Notes: generated by a model from the sequence alone, not told the origin. Positions 26,555 to 35,139 are shown, counted from the first letter of the stretch. The stretch: 46,333 nucleotides of DNA from an uncultured Anaerolineae bacterium (GCA_937943625.1 CALEAD010000039.1:1-46333); one strand, 5' to 3'. A program made the numbers and translations.

Positions 26555-26568
26555 ATCAAGATTTTCCC
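26555..26568 (+). promoter_or_regulatory. Shared upstream motif of CISM operon 2
   Basis: Second copy of ATCAAGATTTTCCC, in the context TTGTCTGATCAAG, with CTTG and CAAG as small inverted arms six bases apart. TGATACAAAG (26575-26584) just downstream could hold a -10 element. The start codon is at 26657. Confidence 0.4.
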
Positions 26569-26656
26569 CCTGTCTGATACAAAGAAACACGCTTACAATT
26601 TTTACTGGGAGGGAGGGCTAACTTACTTTATCTCTAGGTTCAGTAAGGAGACCTCT

Positions 26657-27604
26657 ATGACCCAATCTGAAGAGCAAAAAGAGCGTTCATACAGCAGTAC
26701 CCGCCGTGACTTCCTTCGTGCTTTGTTGGGTGTGGGTGGCGCAGCTGCTGCACTGGCCTCTATGGATAGGTTGATGGCAAACCCAGAAGCTATCCTGGAG
26801 GCCATAAATCGCGCAACCGGTGACCAGGCAACGGCCGTTGCCGACTTCCCCTTTGCCCTAGACCCCACCGATCCTCCTGACGTCCTGCTGCGCATGCAAA
26901 TTGAACTGCATCGCGCACTGCAAAAACGGCCGGAAGAGCGGCGCTGGGTCATGGTCATAGACCTGCGCAAATGCGTTGGCTGCCACGCCTGCACCATCGC
27001 CTGCGTCGCCGAAAACAGACTGCCCCCTGGCGTTGTTTATCGCCCCGTCCTGGAGCAAGAAGTCGGCACCTTCCCCAACGTCACCCGCACCTTCCTGCCC
27101 AAACCCTGTATGCAGTGCGACAATCCCCCCTGTGTACCCGTTTGCCCGGTCACGGCCACTTACACCAACGAAGAAGGCGTAGTGGTTGTAGATTACGACC
27201 AGTGCATCGGCTGCCGCGCCTGCATGACCGCCTGCCCCTACGCCTCGCGCACCTTCGACTTTGGCATCCAATACGTTGACAACACCCCCATGGGGAATGG
27301 CACGCTGTTAGGGCAATCCGGGGTAGCGCCGATGGAACTGCTGCCCGTCTTTGAATATGGAAGATCCCGTGAGCGCGTGCCGCACCACTCCCCCATCGGT
27401 AACGTGCGCAAATGCCACTTTTGTCTGCACCGCATCAAAGAGGGCATGTTGCCTGCCTGCACGCTCACCTGCATCGGCCGCGCCACCCTGTTTGGCGACG
27501 CCAACGATCCGGAAAGTCTGGTAGCCGAAATGATCGCTAGCCCCAACGTGATGCGCCTGAAAGAAGAGCTGGGCACAGAACCACGTGTCTACTATCTGGT
27601 ATAG
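26657..27604 (+). CDS. CISM ferredoxin subunit 2 (PsrB/TtrB/DmsB-like), Tat-exported
   Basis: 315 residues, a close paralogue of the 20769 protein. Tat motif [14 protein letters not shown], then [20 protein letters not shown], then four [4Fe-4S] sites: [37 protein letters not shown] and CHFCLHRI...CTLTC. Both B subunits end in the same EELGTEP-x-VYYLV tail. The start at 26657 has AAGGAG eight bases upstream; a longer frame from 26477 crosses the terminator and promoter. It is the first gene of operon 2. Electron transfer between the catalytic and NrfD subunits is expected. Confidence 0.93.
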   Translation: MTQSEEQKERSYSSTRRDFLRALLGVGGAAAALASMDRLMANPEAILEAINRATGDQATAVADFPFALDPTDPPDVLLRMQIELHRALQKRPEERRWVMVIDLRKCVGCHACTIACVAENRLPPGVVYRPVLEQEVGTFPNVTRTFLPKPCMQCDNPPCVPVCPVTATYTNEEGVVVVDYDQCIGCRACMTACPYASRTFDFGIQYVDNTPMGNGTLLGQSGVAPMELLPVFEYGRSRERVPHHSPIGNVRKCHFCLHRIKEGMLPACTLTCIGRATLFGDANDPESLVAEMIASPNVMRLKEELGTEPRVYYLV

Positions 27605-27654
27605 GAGATTTCATGAACGGTGGCACACCACCACAAATGAAAATGCCATGCAAA

Positions 27655-27704
27655 TCCGCGGTCTGCCGTCACTGGTCTGCGGCCATTTTCAAGGGAGGAA
27701 CGAA
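27655..27704 (+). repeat. Ribosome-site-carrying dispersed repeat, copy 2
   Basis: GCGGTCTGCCGTCACTGGTC is followed by TGCGGCCATTTTCAAGGGAG, GAACGAAAG and the ATG at 27707. It provides the Shine-Dalgarno for the second NrfD gene and lies inside the operon. The same 3' half is seen at 17581-17600. Confidence 0.7.
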
Positions 27705-27706
27705 AG

Positions 27707-28846
27707 ATGACGAAGAAAATACTCTATGCTCTGGGCGGAGTAGCGCTGGTATTTGGTACGTGGGGCTTTTTTGACCGCTTTGTTGCCGGTCACGCCAACG
27801 CCAATTATGGCTCCTACGTGGTCTGGGGGTTGTGGGTAGCCATGTATCTCTTTTTTGCCGGGGTCGCCGCCGGCTCTTTTATGATGTCCACGCTCGACTA
27901 CTTATTTGAAGTGCCGCTGTTTAAGGGAACAGGGCGCGCCATGTTATGGGCGGCGCTGATTACGCTGCCGGCGGCGCTGACTTCTATTGGCTTAGACCTG
28001 GGCCACATGGAGCGAATTTACAAAGTGTACATGCGGCCTAACTTCTTCTCGGTTATGGCGCAGATGGTGTGGGGGTATACAATTTTTGGCGGCATCATTC
28101 TGGCCAGCCTGGTTGTGGCCATACGCTTCCCGGAGCGGAAAAAGTGGCTCAAACCGTTAATGGCTTTTGGCTTGCTCTTTTCTGTTTTTCTTAGCGGCGG
28201 CGTGGGAGCGCTGCTGGGGGTGAATGCCAGCCGCGCTTACTGGCATGTCGGCCTGTTGCCGGCGCAGTTCCCGGTCTTTTCACTGGCTTCAGGGGCGGCG
28301 ATGATGCTGCTGATCATGGGCTGGTTTGCGCCGCCGGATACACGCCGGTCGCAGCAGATCCGGGTTTTGGGTTTGTTAACCGTGAGCCTGGCTGTTGTGA
28401 AGCTCTACTTTTTGTGGACGGACTTTTCACAATCGCTGTACGGCCAGATTCCGCACAACGTGGATGCGGTGAACCAGGTGTTGTTCGGCCGTTACTGGTG
28501 GGCGTTCTGGATTATTCAAATTGCGCTGGGCACCGTCCTGCCGATTATTCTTCTGCTCCATCCCAAATTTGCGCGCCACAGCGTGGTCGCCGGCTGGATG
28601 GGGCTGTTGGTCTTATTTGGCTTTACGGCCGCGCGCGCCAATATCGTCTTCCCGGCCCTCACTGTACCAGAACTGGAAGAATTGCGCTGGGCTTTTAGCG
28701 GCCCACACCTGACCTTTGACTATTTCCCCAGCCTGATGGAATGGGCTGTGACCATCGGCATTACCGGTGGCGCAACAATTGCTTTTTTGCTAGGGTTAGA
28801 CCGTCTACCCATTTTTAGCAGCCAGCCGCGCGAGGTGACGCAATGA
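27707..28846 (+). CDS. CISM membrane subunit 2 (NrfD/PsrC family)
   Basis: 379 residues, about nine to ten membrane helices, the quinone-facing anchor of the second complex. It shares with copy 1 the early SYVVWGLWVAMYLFFAGVAAG helix pair and a later FDYFPSLMEWAVT segment, matching TDYFPTLSEWLLT in copy 1. SIGLDLGHMERIYKVY corresponds to the PsrC quinone-site stretch. The N-terminal cytoplasmic part is about 20 residues shorter than in copy 1. The stop overlaps the catalytic gene's ATG (ATGA). Confidence 0.92.
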   Translation: MTKKILYALGGVALVFGTWGFFDRFVAGHANANYGSYVVWGLWVAMYLFFAGVAAGSFMMSTLDYLFEVPLFKGTGRAMLWAALITLPAALTSIGLDLGHMERIYKVYMRPNFFSVMAQMVWGYTIFGGIILASLVVAIRFPERKKWLKPLMAFGLLFSVFLSGGVGALLGVNASRAYWHVGLLPAQFPVFSLASGAAMMLLIMGWFAPPDTRRSQQIRVLGLLTVSLAVVKLYFLWTDFSQSLYGQIPHNVDAVNQVLFGRYWWAFWIIQIALGTVLPIILLLHPKFARHSVVAGWMGLLVLFGFTAARANIVFPALTVPELEELRWAFSGPHLTFDYFPSLMEWAVTIGITGGATIAFLLGLDRLPIFSSQPREVTQ

Positions 28847-31800
28847 GTAACCCAACATCTATCAACCAACCTGAACAATGCGGCCTGTCGCGCCGCGACT
28901 TTTTGAAGCTGTCAGCAGCAACGGCCGGTAGCGCCGCCGTGTTGGGCGCTATACCCATTGCGCAAAAGCTGCTCGCCGCTGCCGAACATGCTCCGGCTTA
29001 TGCCCTGGCCGATCCGGCCAACCAGATCAATACCGTGTGCCTGCAATGCAATACCGGCTGCGGCATCAAAGTCAAAATGCTCGATGGTGTAGCCGCTAAA
29101 ATTGATGGCAACCCGTACAGCCCCTGGACGCTGGCGCCCCACCTGGATTACAACCTGCCCATCACGCAGACGGCTAAAGTAGAAGGAGCCCTTTGCCCCA
29201 AGGGGCAGGCCGGCTTGCAAACGGCCTATGATCCATACCGCATCATGCGTGTGCTGAAGCGCAAGAAGGGCACGAAGCGAGGCGCAGGACAGTGGGAAAC
29301 AATCTCCTTTGAGCAAGCAATTGAAGAAGTGGTCAACGGTGGCGACCTGTTTGGCGAGGGGCACGTGGACGGTTTTAAGGATGTGTATGCCCTGCGCGAT
29401 GGCGAGGTTTTTGCGAAGATGGGCGCCGCAGTGAAGGCTATTTGGGCGGAAAAAGATGCCGCCAAAAAACAGGCGCTGGTGGAAGCGTTCAAACAAGAGT
29501 TTGCTGACCATCTGGAGGCGATGATTGACCCTGATCACCCCGATTTGGGGCCCAAGAACAACCAGTTTGCCTTTGTCTGGGGACGCATGAAGAAGGGACG
29601 CGAAGATTTGGTGCATCGCTTTATGCAAGAGTCGTTTGGCTCTATCAACATGAATGGGCATACGACTGTCTGCCAGGGATCGCTTTACTTTACCGGCCGG
29701 GCAATGAGCGCTAAATGGAACCCGGCCACAGGTACGTTTGACAGCGGCGACAAATTTTACTGGCAGGGAGACGTGGCGCACAGTGAGTTTGTTATCTTTG
29801 TCGGCGCAAATATGTTTGAGTCGAACTATGGGCCGCCGTTGCGAGTGCCGCAAATTACACAAGGTGTAGTCAACCGGGGTATGAAGTATGCCGTGCTGGA
29901 CCCGCGCCTCTCTAAAGCGGCCGCGAAGGCGTGGCGCTGGGTACCGGTGAAGCCGGGTGAAGATGGCGCCTTTGCCATGGGCATGATTCGCTGGATCCTG
30001 GAGCATGAGCGGTATAACGCCGCTTATCTCGCCATTGCCAATAAAGCGGCGGCGGATGCAGCGGGTGAGCCGAATTATAGCAATGTGACGTGGCTGGTGA
30101 AGATTAGGGATGGCGTCCCCGGTAAGCTGCTGCGCGCCAGTGAAGTTGGGCTGGTTACGGCCGTTGCCACCACCGATGCCGAGGGCAAAGCAATCACCGT
30201 TTATGAAACGGCCGATGGCACACGCTTTGCTTCAGACGTGCCGGTCGTGTTGGTAGACGGCAAACCAACTCCCATTGACCCGGTAGCCGCCGACGCAGCG
30301 CCGATACGTGGCGACCTGTTTGTAGACCAGACCCTTGAAGGCATTGCCGTCAAGAGTGGCCTGCAGCTAGTGAAGGAATCGGCCGAAACACACACCATTG
30401 CCGAGTGGGCAGAGATAGCTGGAGCGCGCGAAGCAGATATTCTGGTGCTGGCGCAAGAGTTCACCGCACACGGCCGTAAAGCGGTCGCCGATCTACACCG
30501 GGGCGCCTCGCAGCACACCAACGGCTTCTACACCATTCTGGCCTGGTACACCCTCAACCTACTCATCGGCAACTTCGACTACGTCGGCGGCATGGTCAAA
30601 GCCACTACCTACAACCGCATGGGAACGAAAAAGGGACAGCCCTTTGACGTGGCCAAGATGACCAACGGCAACAACATTGCCTTTGGCCTGGATGCGCTGC
30701 GTACCAAGGTGGCTTACGAAAAGACAACCCTACTTAACGGCTATCCCACGAAACGGCCGTGGTTCCCTCTGGCAACCGACGTCTATCAAGAAGACGTACC
30801 CTCCTTTGGCGACGGCTACCCCTATCCCATCAAAATTTTGATGGCCTACATGAGTGCCCTGGCCTACGCTTTGCCAGCAGCACACAAGGTCATCGAAATC
30901 CTGGCCGACCCCAAGAAGATTCCTCTGATCATCACCAGCGACATCATGGTTGGCGAAACTTCCACCTATGCTGACTACATCTTCCCCGACCTGACCTATC
31001 TGGAACGTTGGGAGCTTCATGGCTCACATCCATCCGTAGCCTACAAAGTAGAGAATGTGCGTCAGCCAGCCATTTCTTTGCCCGGCTGGCCAACCACCAA
31101 AGTCTTTGGCGAAGAGATCCCGGTCTGCTTCGAGGCCGTTTTCCTGACAATCGCGGAGAAGCTGAATCTGCCTGCGTTTGGACCAGATGGTTTTGGTCGG
31201 GGGATTCCCTTCACCCGCCCGGAAGATTTTTACCTGAAGCAAGTGGCTAACATCGCCTTTGGCGAGAAGGAAGATGGCTCGGACGCTGTACCGGAAGCAG
31301 ACGATACGGAAGTGACGCTGTTCCGTCAGGCGCGCCGTTTTCTGCCCAAAACGGTGTATGATTATGATCGCTGGCGACAGGCGGTAGGCGATGAGAGTCT
31401 GTGGCGGCGGGTAATTTACGTGCTGAATCGTGGCGGCCGTTACCAAAGCCGCACCCAGGCGTTTAAGGGGGCAAAGGTGGCAAATGCTTACGGCCGTCTC
31501 ATCAACCTCTACCAGGAAAAAACGGCTACCAGCATCAACACCATCACCGGCAAACCGTACATCGGCTACCCGGTCTACGTGCCACCCGGCCTGGCCGCCG
31601 ACGGCCAACCTGTGCGGGATGAGGGCTATGACCTTACCCTGCTCACCTACAAAGAGATCACCATGGCCAAAGCGCGCGGCATTGCCGACTATTGGCTGTT
31701 AGCCGTCTTGCCGGAAAACTTTATCCTGATGAACGCCAGCGACGCCGCGCGACTGGGATTGAAAACGGACGATCGCGTCAAAATCACATCCGCCAGCAAC

Positions 31801-32103
31801 CCGGATGGCGTATGGGACTTGCAAAATGGCACGAAAAAGCCGATGATTGGCAAAGTGCGGGTGGTGGAAGGCATCCGCCCTGGCGTCATCTCCTTCCCAT
31901 TGGGATGGGGACACTATGCCAGCGGCGCGCAGGACATCACCATAGATGGGCAAAACATCCAGGGCGACCCGCGCCGCGCCACCGGTATTCACGCCAATGC
32001 TGCCATGCGTGTAGACCCGGTCATTGGCAATGTGACGCTAAGCGACCTGGCCGGTGGCAGCGCTGTGTTTTACGATAGTAAAGTAAAAGTAGAGAAAGTG
32101 TAA
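28843..32103 (+). CDS. CISM catalytic molybdopterin subunit 2 (TtrA/SrdA/ArrA-like group)
   Basis: 1086 residues, paralogous along its whole length to the 23019 protein. Tat signal with Arg17-Arg18 (SRRDFLKLSAATAG). The [4Fe-4S] ligands are Cys66, Cys69, Cys73 and Cys118 at the same positions as in copy 1. GHTTVCQGS carries the probable Mo/W ligand Cys277. Shared signatures include FGDGYPYPIKI, DPRLSKAAAKAW and GIHANAAMRVDPVIGN. The same long middle insert is present, with a different sequence (GLVTAVATTDAEGKAITVYE). Expected location is the outer face of the membrane or periplasm. Whether the two copies have different substrates or directions is open. Confidence 0.9.
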   Translation: MSNPTSINQPEQCGLSRRDFLKLSAATAGSAAVLGAIPIAQKLLAAAEHAPAYALADPANQINTVCLQCNTGCGIKVKMLDGVAAKIDGNPYSPWTLAPHLDYNLPITQTAKVEGALCPKGQAGLQTAYDPYRIMRVLKRKKGTKRGAGQWETISFEQAIEEVVNGGDLFGEGHVDGFKDVYALRDGEVFAKMGAAVKAIWAEKDAAKKQALVEAFKQEFADHLEAMIDPDHPDLGPKNNQFAFVWGRMKKGREDLVHRFMQESFGSINMNGHTTVCQGSLYFTGRAMSAKWNPATGTFDSGDKFYWQGDVAHSEFVIFVGANMFESNYGPPLRVPQITQGVVNRGMKYAVLDPRLSKAAAKAWRWVPVKPGEDGAFAMGMIRWILEHERYNAAYLAIANKAAADAAGEPNYSNVTWLVKIRDGVPGKLLRASEVGLVTAVATTDAEGKAITVYETADGTRFASDVPVVLVDGKPTPIDPVAADAAPIRGDLFVDQTLEGIAVKSGLQLVKESAETHTIAEWAEIAGAREADILVLAQEFTAHGRKAVADLHRGASQHTNGFYTILAWYTLNLLIGNFDYVGGMVKATTYNRMGTKKGQPFDVAKMTNGNNIAFGLDALRTKVAYEKTTLLNGYPTKRPWFPLATDVYQEDVPSFGDGYPYPIKILMAYMSALAYALPAAHKVIEILADPKKIPLIITSDIMVGETSTYADYIFPDLTYLERWELHGSHPSVAYKVENVRQPAISLPGWPTTKVFGEEIPVCFEAVFLTIAEKLNLPAFGPDGFGRGIPFTRPEDFYLKQVANIAFGEKEDGSDAVPEADDTEVTLFRQARRFLPKTVYDYDRWRQAVGDESLWRRVIYVLNRGGRYQSRTQAFKGAKVANAYGRLINLYQEKTATSINTITGKPYIGYPVYVPPGLAADGQPVRDEGYDLTLLTYKEITMAKARGIADYWLLAVLPENFILMNASDAARLGLKTDDRVKITSASNPDGVWDLQNGTKKPMIGKVRVVEGIRPGVISFPLGWGHYASGAQDITIDGQNIQGDPRRATGIHANAAMRVDPVIGNVTLSDLAGGSAVFYDSKVKVEKV

Positions 32104-32107
32104 TTTG

Positions 32108-32176
32108 ACAGCCAACCGCAGACGGCCGACTGTGGATGATGATTTATCTCCAGCGCGACGGTCTGCGGTCGGCTGT
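32108..32176. repeat. Long inverted repeat after CISM operon 2
   Basis: ACAGCCAACCGCAGAC (32108-32123) and GTCTGCGGTCGGCTGT (32161-32176) pair at 15 of 16 positions around a 37-base loop, starting five bases after the catalytic gene's stop. It belongs to the GGTC repeat family and may act as a partial terminator or 3' stabiliser before the cytochrome gene. Confidence 0.6.
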
Positions 32177-32192
32177 TTGTGATCGAAAAGAT

Positions 32193-32564
32193 ATGAAACA
32201 GTTGAAACAGTACGGTTTAATTGGTCTGGCGCTTGTTATTGCTCTGGTTCTCTGGTTGACGTTTGCGCCACCGCGCTTCTGGCTAAATCTGACCAAACCG
32301 GTAGACCTGGGCGACCCGGTGGCCGCCGGGATACAGGTAGTCGAAAAATACGACTGCCGTTCTTGCCATCGTATCGAAGGACGTGGCGCGCTGATTGCCC
32401 CAGCGCTGGACGATGTGGCTGTGCGCCTGGATGACGTCTCGCTGCGGCTGTGGCTGCGCAACCCGCGCGCCATTAAGGGCAACACGGCTATGCCCAACTT
32501 TCACCTATCAGACAGCGAAATCGAAGCTATTGTAGCCTACCTGGAAAGTCTGGTGAGGGAGTAA
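32193..32564 (+). CDS. Membrane-anchored monohaem cytochrome c
   Basis: 123 residues. An uncleaved N-terminal helix (about 7-27) anchors a small class I cytochrome domain to the outer membrane face. The haem motif is CRSCH (about 57-61), with [13 protein letters not shown] after it and a probable axial Met in TAMPNF (about 102-107). It follows the second catalytic gene by 90 bases and precedes tatA and the fmdE-like gene, so it is a likely electron partner of one or both CISM enzymes. The start at 32193 is chosen because the upstream 19 codons lie in an inverted repeat; GAAAAGAT gives a weak ribosome site. Confidence 0.85.
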   Translation: MKQLKQYGLIGLALVIALVLWLTFAPPRFWLNLTKPVDLGDPVAAGIQVVEKYDCRSCHRIEGRGALIAPALDDVAVRLDDVSLRLWLRNPRAIKGNTAMPNFHLSDSEIEAIVAYLESLVRE

Positions 32565-32862
32565 TTTAGAGGCCTTCCCTATGGGAGCGGCTAAAACCTG
32601 GGCGGAGGAGCCCAGGAGATGTCCATCACCCGCCTGAGTAATAGCGCCCTGTCCACGGGGCTTGTTGCCGTGCCCGCAGTCGCGGCCGCAGCCCGGTTTA
32701 ACCGGCGCCGTTCCGTAACCGAGGGATTTTATCGGCGATGTCCAGCAGGCGATCTTGAATTTTACCTGCACCCACCCCAGGTTTGGCAACCTGGGCTACA
32801 TTGACAACCATCCGCGGTCGGCGGACCACCGACTGCGGTCATTTTCGCAGGAGAGTACAAAC
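32565..32862 (+). other. Long structured-looking leader before tatA-fmdE, unassigned
   Basis: 298 bases with no convincing gene. Several short stems are visible: CCTGGG-N8-CCCAGG (about 32598-32617), CACGG-N9-CCGTG (32655-32673), CCGGTT-T-AACCGG (32694-32706), and CCAGGTTTGGCAACCTGG (32776-32793), a relative of the repeat at 43083. A 61-codon frame starts at 32619 but resembles nothing known. It could be a cis-acting RNA of the accessory genes or a mosaic of repeats. No named riboswitch consensus was matched. Confidence 0.35.
32809..32857 (+). repeat. Ribosome-site-carrying dispersed repeat, copy 3
   Basis: ATCCGCGGTCGGCGGACCAC, CGACTGCGGTC and ATTTTCGCAGGAGAG precede the ATG at 32863. The purine tract differs slightly (CGCAGGAGAG) from copies 1 and 2 but still acts as the ribosome site. 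Confidence 0.6.
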
Positions 32863-33033
32863 ATGTTTGCGACATTAGGAACCACAGAATTGCTGATCGT
32901 TTTGGTTATCGTGTTGTTGCTTTTCGGCATTGGCCGCATTGGCAAGATAGGCCATGAATTTGGCGCAGGAATTCGCGCTTTCAAGCAAGGGCTGCAACCC
33001 CTTGAATCCGACATTCAGGAACAGGTGGAGTGA
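32863..33033 (+). CDS. tatA: TatA/E-family twin-arginine translocase component
   Basis: 56 residues: a short periplasmic start, one membrane helix (TELLIVLVIVLLLFG) and an amphipathic helix IGKIGHEFGAGIRAFKQG, which is the TatA plan. TatA forms the pore that moves folded Tat substrates. Its place after four Tat-signal-bearing subunits suggests a dedicated copy for their export. GCAGGAGAG, part of a dispersed repeat, is the ribosome site; the 36 in-frame codons upstream are not used. The stop overlaps the next ATG (TGATG). Confidence 0.9.
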   Translation: MFATLGTTELLIVLVIVLLLFGIGRIGKIGHEFGAGIRAFKQGLQPLESDIQEQVE

Positions 33034-33659
33034 TGTTGGACTTGCCCGCCATACTGGAAATTTCATCGTCGCAGCACAAGCATTTGTGCCCGCGCCAGGT
33101 GTTGGGCGCGCGTATTGGCCTGGCCGGGGCAGCCGCCTTGGGGCTGGATGTGCCGCGCCGCGATAAACGGCTGCTGGTCATCGTAGAAACGGATGGTTGC
33201 TTTGCCGATGGCGTAGCGGCGGCCACCAGCTGCACCATGGGGCACCGCACCATGCGCCTGGCGGATTATGGCAAAATTGCGGCAACGTTTGTGGATGCCA
33301 AAACGGAAACGGCCGTGCGCGTCGCCCCCCAGCTTGATATTCGCCAAAAAGCGTTGCGCTATGCCCCAGAAGAGTCAAAGCATTACTACGCCCAGCTCAT
33401 GGGCTACCAGCGGATGCCTGACGAGGAATTGCTCACCATCCAGCCCGTGCGCCTGGGCGCCCCGGTGCAGCAAATCGTCAGCCGCAACGGGGTGCGCGTC
33501 AACTGCGCCAACTGTGGCGAGGAGATTATCAATGAGCGAGAGGTGCTGGTGCAGGGACGGCCGTATTGCATCGCCTGCACCAGTTCGGCCTATTACGTGC
33601 CACAGGAGCTGCGGTTTGCCATGGCAGAAATGCTCGTGAAAAGGGAAGATGGCAGGTAA
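33033..33659 (+). CDS. FmdE-family protein with C-terminal zinc finger
   Basis: 208 residues. The FmdE domain (PF02663; subunit E of molybdenum formylmethanofuran dehydrogenase) spans about 10-135: HKHLCPRQVLGARIGLAG, ETDGCFADGVAAATSCTMGH and a late VRVAPQ. The C-terminus has a CANCGEEI...YCIACTSSAYY zinc ribbon with two C-x2-C pairs. Such proteins cluster with molybdenum or tungsten enzymes and are suspected in cofactor handling or maturation, though none of this is proven. Overlap with tatA (TGATG) places it in the CISM accessory operon. A GTG one codon earlier is an alternative start. Confidence 0.85.
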   Translation: MLDLPAILEISSSQHKHLCPRQVLGARIGLAGAAALGLDVPRRDKRLLVIVETDGCFADGVAAATSCTMGHRTMRLADYGKIAATFVDAKTETAVRVAPQLDIRQKALRYAPEESKHYYAQLMGYQRMPDEELLTIQPVRLGAPVQQIVSRNGVRVNCANCGEEIINEREVLVQGRPYCIACTSSAYYVPQELRFAMAEMLVKREDGR

Positions 33660-33841
33660 CGGCCGTGAAAAACTCCCTGCCAGTCACATTCCATCTTGTG
33701 CTATACTTAATTCATCGGTTACAAGTTAAGCAAGTTTATGTTTTGCCAAGAACTATGGCCAATCTTTTCCGCTTGTTTTAGGTATTTATAAAGTATTGAC
33801 TGCGATCAAGTTGAGTCAAATTGAGGGAGAATCATAAACCC

Positions 33842-34153
33842 ATGTCTGAAAAACCCAAGGCTCATAACCAATTCTTGACCGAATTCCCGACCATCGCCGC
33901 CGCCTACGAACAACTGGCCACTGCCAGCCACGACAGCGGCCCCTTGGATGGCAAAACGCGCCAACTCGTCAAACTTGCCCTGGCCATTGGCCTGGGGCAC
34001 GAAGGGGCCGTACACGCCCACACCCGCCGTGCCCTGGAAGCAGGCATCGCCCCAGAAGAGATCAAACACGTGGTCACGTTGGCCGTTACCACCCTGGGCC
34101 TGCCCAACACGGTGGCAGCCTATACCTGGGTGAACGACCTGCTGAATGGTTAA
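33842..34153 (+). CDS. Carboxymuconolactone decarboxylase-like protein (no redox Cys pair)
   Basis: 103 residues of the CMD/AhpD fold, e.g. LDGKTRQLVKLALAIGLGHE, then HAHTRRALEAGIAPEEIKHV and TTLGLPNTVAA. Where AhpD peroxidases have C-x-x-C, this protein has H-E-G-A, so it lacks the peroxidase dithiol and matches the subgroup reading G-A-V-H-x-H-x-R-R-A-L. Function unknown; small detoxification or decarboxylation enzymes are known in the family. GGGAGAATC provides the ribosome site. It sits between the CISM accessory genes and the sensor genes, with its own 180-base leader. Confidence 0.8.
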   Translation: MSEKPKAHNQFLTEFPTIAAAYEQLATASHDSGPLDGKTRQLVKLALAIGLGHEGAVHAHTRRALEAGIAPEEIKHVVTLAVTTLGLPNTVAAYTWVNDLLNG

Positions 34154-34211
34154 TAATCAACCATCCATTGAGAATCGTTAACAACGTTCACAATTCGTCG
34201 TTCAGGATTCC

Positions 34212-35114
34212 ATGCGTTACCTTCTCCTGAGTGCACTTTTCTTCTTGGTCGGTTGCACAACGACGCAGGTGGCTGCCTCGATCAGGTTGGCGGAGTTGGA
34301 ACCGCTACCAGAGGTGTCGGCAACGGCCGTTACCCCCCTGCGCGTTGCCGTTGCTGCCATCGTCTCACCCAAAGGCACAGTGCAAAGCTATACCCCCCTG
34401 CTCGACTATCTGGAGGCAGAGTTAAACCGCTCGGTGGAACTGGTGCAGCGGCGCACGTATGGAGAGGTCAATGATTTGATCGAGAGCGGCGATGTGGACG
34501 TAGCCTTTGTCTGTACCAGCGCCTATATCGTCGGCAAGCGTGAATTTGGGATGCAGCTCTTAGCTGCGCCGCAGGTGATGGGCGACACCATCTACCACTC
34601 GCTGCTGATTGTGTCCGCCGACAGCCCAACAAAAAGCATGGCCGACCTGCGCGGCGCCGTTTTTGTCTTCACCGATCCTATCTCCACCAGCGGGCACAAT
34701 TATCCTATCTGGCTGGTACAGGAACTGGGCGAAACGCCAGAAAGCTTCTTCAGCCGCACCTTCTACACCTACAGCCACGATGACGCCATTCGCGCCGTCG
34801 CCAACCAGGTAGCCGATGGTGCAGCCGTAGACAGCCTGGTGTACACTTTTGCCATTGAGCGCGAGCCAGAACTGGGGCAAAAAACGCGCGTCATCCATCA
34901 ATCGCCCCCCTTTGGCATTCCCCCCGTCGTCACCGGACCACAGGCGCGGCCGCAAATCGTAGTGGAGGTCCAATCGCTGCTATTGAACATGCACCGGAAC
35001 CCCACCGGCCGCGCTGCCCTGCAGGCAGCCGGGATAGATCGCTTTGTACTGATTGAGGATGCCGCGTATCAGTCTGTGCGGGAGTTGGAAACGGCCGTGA
35101 ACCAAAATCCGTGA
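34212..35114 (+). CDS. PhnD-type substrate-binding lipoprotein, AioX-like sensor candidate
   Basis: 300 residues. Signal peptide with lipobox LVGC (Cys15). The PhnD fold (phosphate/phosphite/phosphonate binding) follows, RVAVAAIVSPKGTVQSYTPL to the end. At the ligand loop the sequence is VDVAFVCTSAYIVG. Cys101 is the only cysteine after the lipid anchor and lies where phosphonate-binding proteins usually have a Pro or Gly. The arsenite-binding protein AioX uses one Cys in this region. No ABC permease genes follow; a histidine kinase and regulator do, as in AioXSR or ArxXSR. A role as ligand sensor for the kinase is therefore likely, but the ligand is inferred. The ribosome site is weak. Confidence 0.75.
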   Translation: MRYLLLSALFFLVGCTTTQVAASIRLAELEPLPEVSATAVTPLRVAVAAIVSPKGTVQSYTPLLDYLEAELNRSVELVQRRTYGEVNDLIESGDVDVAFVCTSAYIVGKREFGMQLLAAPQVMGDTIYHSLLIVSADSPTKSMADLRGAVFVFTDPISTSGHNYPIWLVQELGETPESFFSRTFYTYSHDDAIRAVANQVADGAAVDSLVYTFAIEREPELGQKTRVIHQSPPFGIPPVVTGPQARPQIVVEVQSLLLNMHRNPTGRAALQAAGIDRFVLIEDAAYQSVRELETAVNQNP

Positions 35115-35139
35115 GCTGTGAATCGCGAAACGTGAACTG

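Noticed and set aside
23019..32103. Aio-type arsenite oxidase, Ser-ligated DMSO reductase or alternative complex III
   Set aside because: No Rieske subunit for Aio; the Mo ligand position is Cys rather than Ser; no pentahaem or fused ActB-type protein is present.
32619..32804. 61-codon frame with GGAGGAGCCCAGGAG upstream
   Set aside because: The peptide has no recognisable family or domain, and the stretch is made of stems and repeat units; coding is not supported.
32565..32870. Known riboswitch (molybdenum cofactor, cobalamin, c-di-GMP, SAM)
   Set aside because: Stems are visible but none of the conserved sequence cores of these classes could be found on either strand.
33660..33841. Promoter TATACT near 33702 for the CMD gene
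   Set aside because: No matching -35 box at proper distance; too weak to list as a feature.
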